DNA of 64,000 nt from Verrucomicrobium sp. BvORR106 (GTDB lineage Bacteria > Verrucomicrobiota > Verrucomicrobiia > Verrucomicrobiales > Verrucomicrobiaceae): the NCBI RefSeq assembly GCF_000739655.1, contig NZ_BATR01000020.1:1-64000 (forward strand). Direction: 5' to 3'. Shown here piece after piece: positions 62,462-64,000 of this stretch (positions are counted from its first letter, which is position 1; each line of letters begins with the position of its first letter). The notes beneath the pieces were generated by a model. It was not told the origin of the DNA. It searched no databases and worked only from the letters and a program-made list of their open reading frames with translations. The translations under genes were made by a program, and so were the position numbers.

Positions 62462-62923
62462 ATGAAGCTCGAAGAACTGCTCAAACAACTTGGTGCCGCC
62501 ATTGGCCTCCCCCAGCTGCGGCTGGAGGAAGGCAGCTGCCGGTTGGTCTTTGACGGTGCCCTTCCCGTGGATGTGGAGGAGGGCGATGGCGAGGAGGAGG
62601 CCCACCTGCTCAGTCATCTGGGCCCGCTGCCCCCCGAGGGGGAGCAGGAAGGCGCCTACTTCCGGCGCATGCTCCAGGCCAACCACTTCGGCCGCGAAAC
62701 GGGTGGCATGACTCTGGCCCTTGTTCCGAGCGAGGGTCAGTTTTTCCTGTGCGGGATCGTCCCTCTGGCAGGCGTCACTGTGGACAGCTTTTCACGACTG
62801 CTCGCCCGCTTTGCCCGGGAATCGCATCGCTGGATTGTGGAACTGGAGACCCTGGGCCAGAATGCACTGACCACAGCCAAGGGTGATGAGCCCATGGACG
62901 CGACCGGATTCATCCGGGTCTGA
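62462..62923 (+). CDS. CesT-type T3SS effector chaperone
   Basis: A 153-residue acidic protein of the same design (MKLEELLKQLGAAIGLPQLRL; CRLVFDGALPVDVEEGDGEEEAHLLSHLG; YFRRMLQANHFGRETGGMTLALVPSEGQFFLCG; a C-terminal helix with FSRLLARFARESHRWIVEL). It begins 22 bases after the preceding chaperone gene, so the two are co-transcribed. Sequence divergence from its neighbours suggests different clients. Confidence 0.78.
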   Translation: MKLEELLKQLGAAIGLPQLRLEEGSCRLVFDGALPVDVEEGDGEEEAHLLSHLGPLPPEGEQEGAYFRRMLQANHFGRETGGMTLALVPSEGQFFLCGIVPLAGVTVDSFSRLLARFARESHRWIVELETLGQNALTTAKGDEPMDATGFIRV

Positions 62924-62957
62924 CAACACCCCCACTTTCCTTCCCCCGATCCCCCTC

Positions 62958-63434
62958 ATGGACCTGCATGCTCATGTGAACCAGATGCTCGCCACAGTCT
63001 CGACTGCGCTGGGCCTGACAGGCGGAGCTGCCTTCAATCTGGATCCAGGCAACGAGTGCATCATCGCTCTGGAGCAGAACCTGATGTTCATGTTCTATCT
63101 CGAGGAGACCACGCAAAGCCTCATCATCAACCTGCCCATCGCCCCGCTGCCCACGGGATCTGAGCGAGAAGAAGTGCTCATGGAGCTCATGGCGGGCAAC
63201 TACTGCTGGAACCGCACGGAGGGCGGTACCTTTGGGTTGGATGAAAGCACAGGATTCCTGTGCTTGAACTACCTTGTGCCCCTGCCGCTCGACCCTCCGG
63301 ATCAGATCAAAGGCATCGTGGAAAAACTGGCAGACGTGGTGACGCACTGGCGCCGGGAACTGCCCACCCTGGCGGAGCCCTGGGAAGAAACCGTGACGCC
63401 TGATTCCGCGAGTTTTCCCATGCTGCGCGTGTAA
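62958..63434 (+). CDS. CesT-type T3SS effector chaperone
   Basis: A 158-residue protein from ATG 62958 (MDLHAHVNQMLATVSTALGL); the upstream extension overlaps the previous gene and is rejected. Chaperone pattern: FNLDPGNECIIALEQNLMFMFYLEETTQSLIINLPIAPLP, helix REEVLMELMAGNYCWNRTEGGTFGLDESTGFLCLNYLVPLP, helix QIKGIVEKLADVVTHWRREL. The G-G-T-F-G-L-D motif matches the chaperone at 59100. It ends with SASFPMLRV, like the FGMLRA end of that chaperone. The following partial gene may encode its client. Confidence 0.8.
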   Translation: MDLHAHVNQMLATVSTALGLTGGAAFNLDPGNECIIALEQNLMFMFYLEETTQSLIINLPIAPLPTGSEREEVLMELMAGNYCWNRTEGGTFGLDESTGFLCLNYLVPLPLDPPDQIKGIVEKLADVVTHWRRELPTLAEPWEETVTPDSASFPMLRV

Positions 63435-63501
63435 CTCCGGCGGGACTTTGGGCGGATGTATGGGGTAGTCAGTCATACCGTCCCGTTCCCCTCCCACCGC
63501 C

Positions 63502-64000
63502 ATGGATCATACCTCCACTGTCAGGACGAGCCCGTCCATCGACATCTCAACTGTCCCGCCGCAGGGGCCGGAGATCTCCATCACCACGCAGGACCGTCCG
63601 CCGGGCCTGGTGCGGCGGGATGACCATGATCCTGGCACCATCCCGACGGGTTCCGGCACTGCCAGGACCCAGGGTTCCCAGGAAATCAGCCGCCCGACCC
63701 AGCTCGAGACCCAGAAGAAGCCGCACATCCTGCTGCGCATCCTGGCGGCCATCCCGGAGATCTGCGGCAACATCGTGCTCCTCGGAGCCCCGGCCCTGCA
63801 GAAGTACATGGAATCCCGCGGTATGGCACGGGAGCCCTACAACTTCACCCTCCCCGGCACTCACGGGCGCAAGGTGGAAGTGGACGGACACATCGGCCCC
63901 AAGAAGATCCCTAAAGGCATGACCCATGATGAGGTGCAGGCCCAGCTTCAGGACAAGATCAATGCGGGGCACAAGGTCTATGAATCGGTGATGAATGGCA
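63502..64000 (+). CDS. Candidate T3SS substrate (partial, C-terminus outside window)
   Basis: The frame opens at ATG 63502 (MDHTSTVRTSPSIDISTVPP) and remains open for 166 codons to the window end. The first 75 residues are Ser/Thr/Pro/Gln-rich without hydrophobic signal, as usual for type III substrates. A moderately hydrophobic segment follows (KPHILLRILAAIPEICGNIVLLG, about 74-96), then YNFTLPGTHGRKVEVDGHIG and a helical part. The place behind three chaperone genes supports effector status. Function cannot be read from this fragment. Confidence 0.55.
   Translation, partial: MDHTSTVRTSPSIDISTVPPQGPEISITTQDRPPGLVRRDDHDPGTIPTGSGTARTQGSQEISRPTQLETQKKPHILLRILAAIPEICGNIVLLGAPALQKYMESRGMAREPYNFTLPGTHGRKVEVDGHIGPKKIPKGMTHDEVQAQLQDKINAGHKVYESVMNG

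Overview
The window looks like the chromosome of a verrucomicrobium, most likely close to Verrucomicrobium/Roseimicrobium. The reasons are the high-GC coding style, a DUF1501 plus DUF1549/DUF1553 pair of the Planctomycetes/Verrucomicrobia type, an M56 (BlaR1-like) sensor with a BlaI repressor, ECF-sigma factors paired with a membrane helper or a WD40 Ser/Thr kinase, and a Ysc-family type III secretion system (T3SS) such as has been reported in this group. This assignment is inference from gene content; no rRNA or tRNA was recognised.

Bases 1-20540 hold ordinary and accessory genes: an ABC export pair (permease cut by the window edge), a XerC/D recombinase flanked by non-coding stretches rich in tiny hairpins, and a tight minus-strand operon running blaI - M56/ExbD-like sensor - pectate-lyase-like enzyme - DUF1549/DUF1553 - DUF1501. 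Then follow a tyrosine phosphatase-like gene, an FG-GAP/VCBS secreted protein, an ECF sigma/membrane-protein operon with two paralogous membrane-anchored proteins, a PhoX-type Tat phosphatase and a secreted beta-helix protein.

Bases 20551-53840 hold an apparently complete T3SS, almost all on the minus strand. Read 5' to 3' on that strand it begins with a 994-residue secreted-type protein (DUF1521-like domain plus EF-hand), an LcrG-like protein, an LcrV-like tip protein, the SycD-like chaperone, and the translocators SctE and SctB. Next come SctW (YopN), TyeA, SycN, SctX, SctY and SctV, then a YscB-like chaperone, SctC, D, E, F, G, I, J, K, L, and finally SctN, O, P, Q, R, S, T, U. This reproduces the Yersinia virA, virC and virB gene orders joined in one run. 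An LcrR-like gene is divergent at the upstream end. At the downstream end lie candidate effectors: a coiled-coil/hydrophobic 699-residue protein, a protein with an atypical (PI3K/actin-fragmin-like) kinase pattern with a divergent CesT-type chaperone, a second protein sharing its N-terminal targeting-like segment, and a YbjN-like protein.

Bases 54060-64000 are on the plus strand: a small membrane protein, an ECF-like sigma factor next to a large Ser/Thr kinase with WD40 repeats, then a second effector locus with a CesT-type chaperone, a 769-residue protein containing an intact eukaryotic-type kinase domain, three further CesT-type chaperones in tandem, and the start of another secreted-type protein cut by the window end. 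Machine, translocon, chaperones and several cognate substrates are thus encoded together, which suggests a self-contained system for injecting kinases and other proteins into eukaryotic cells.
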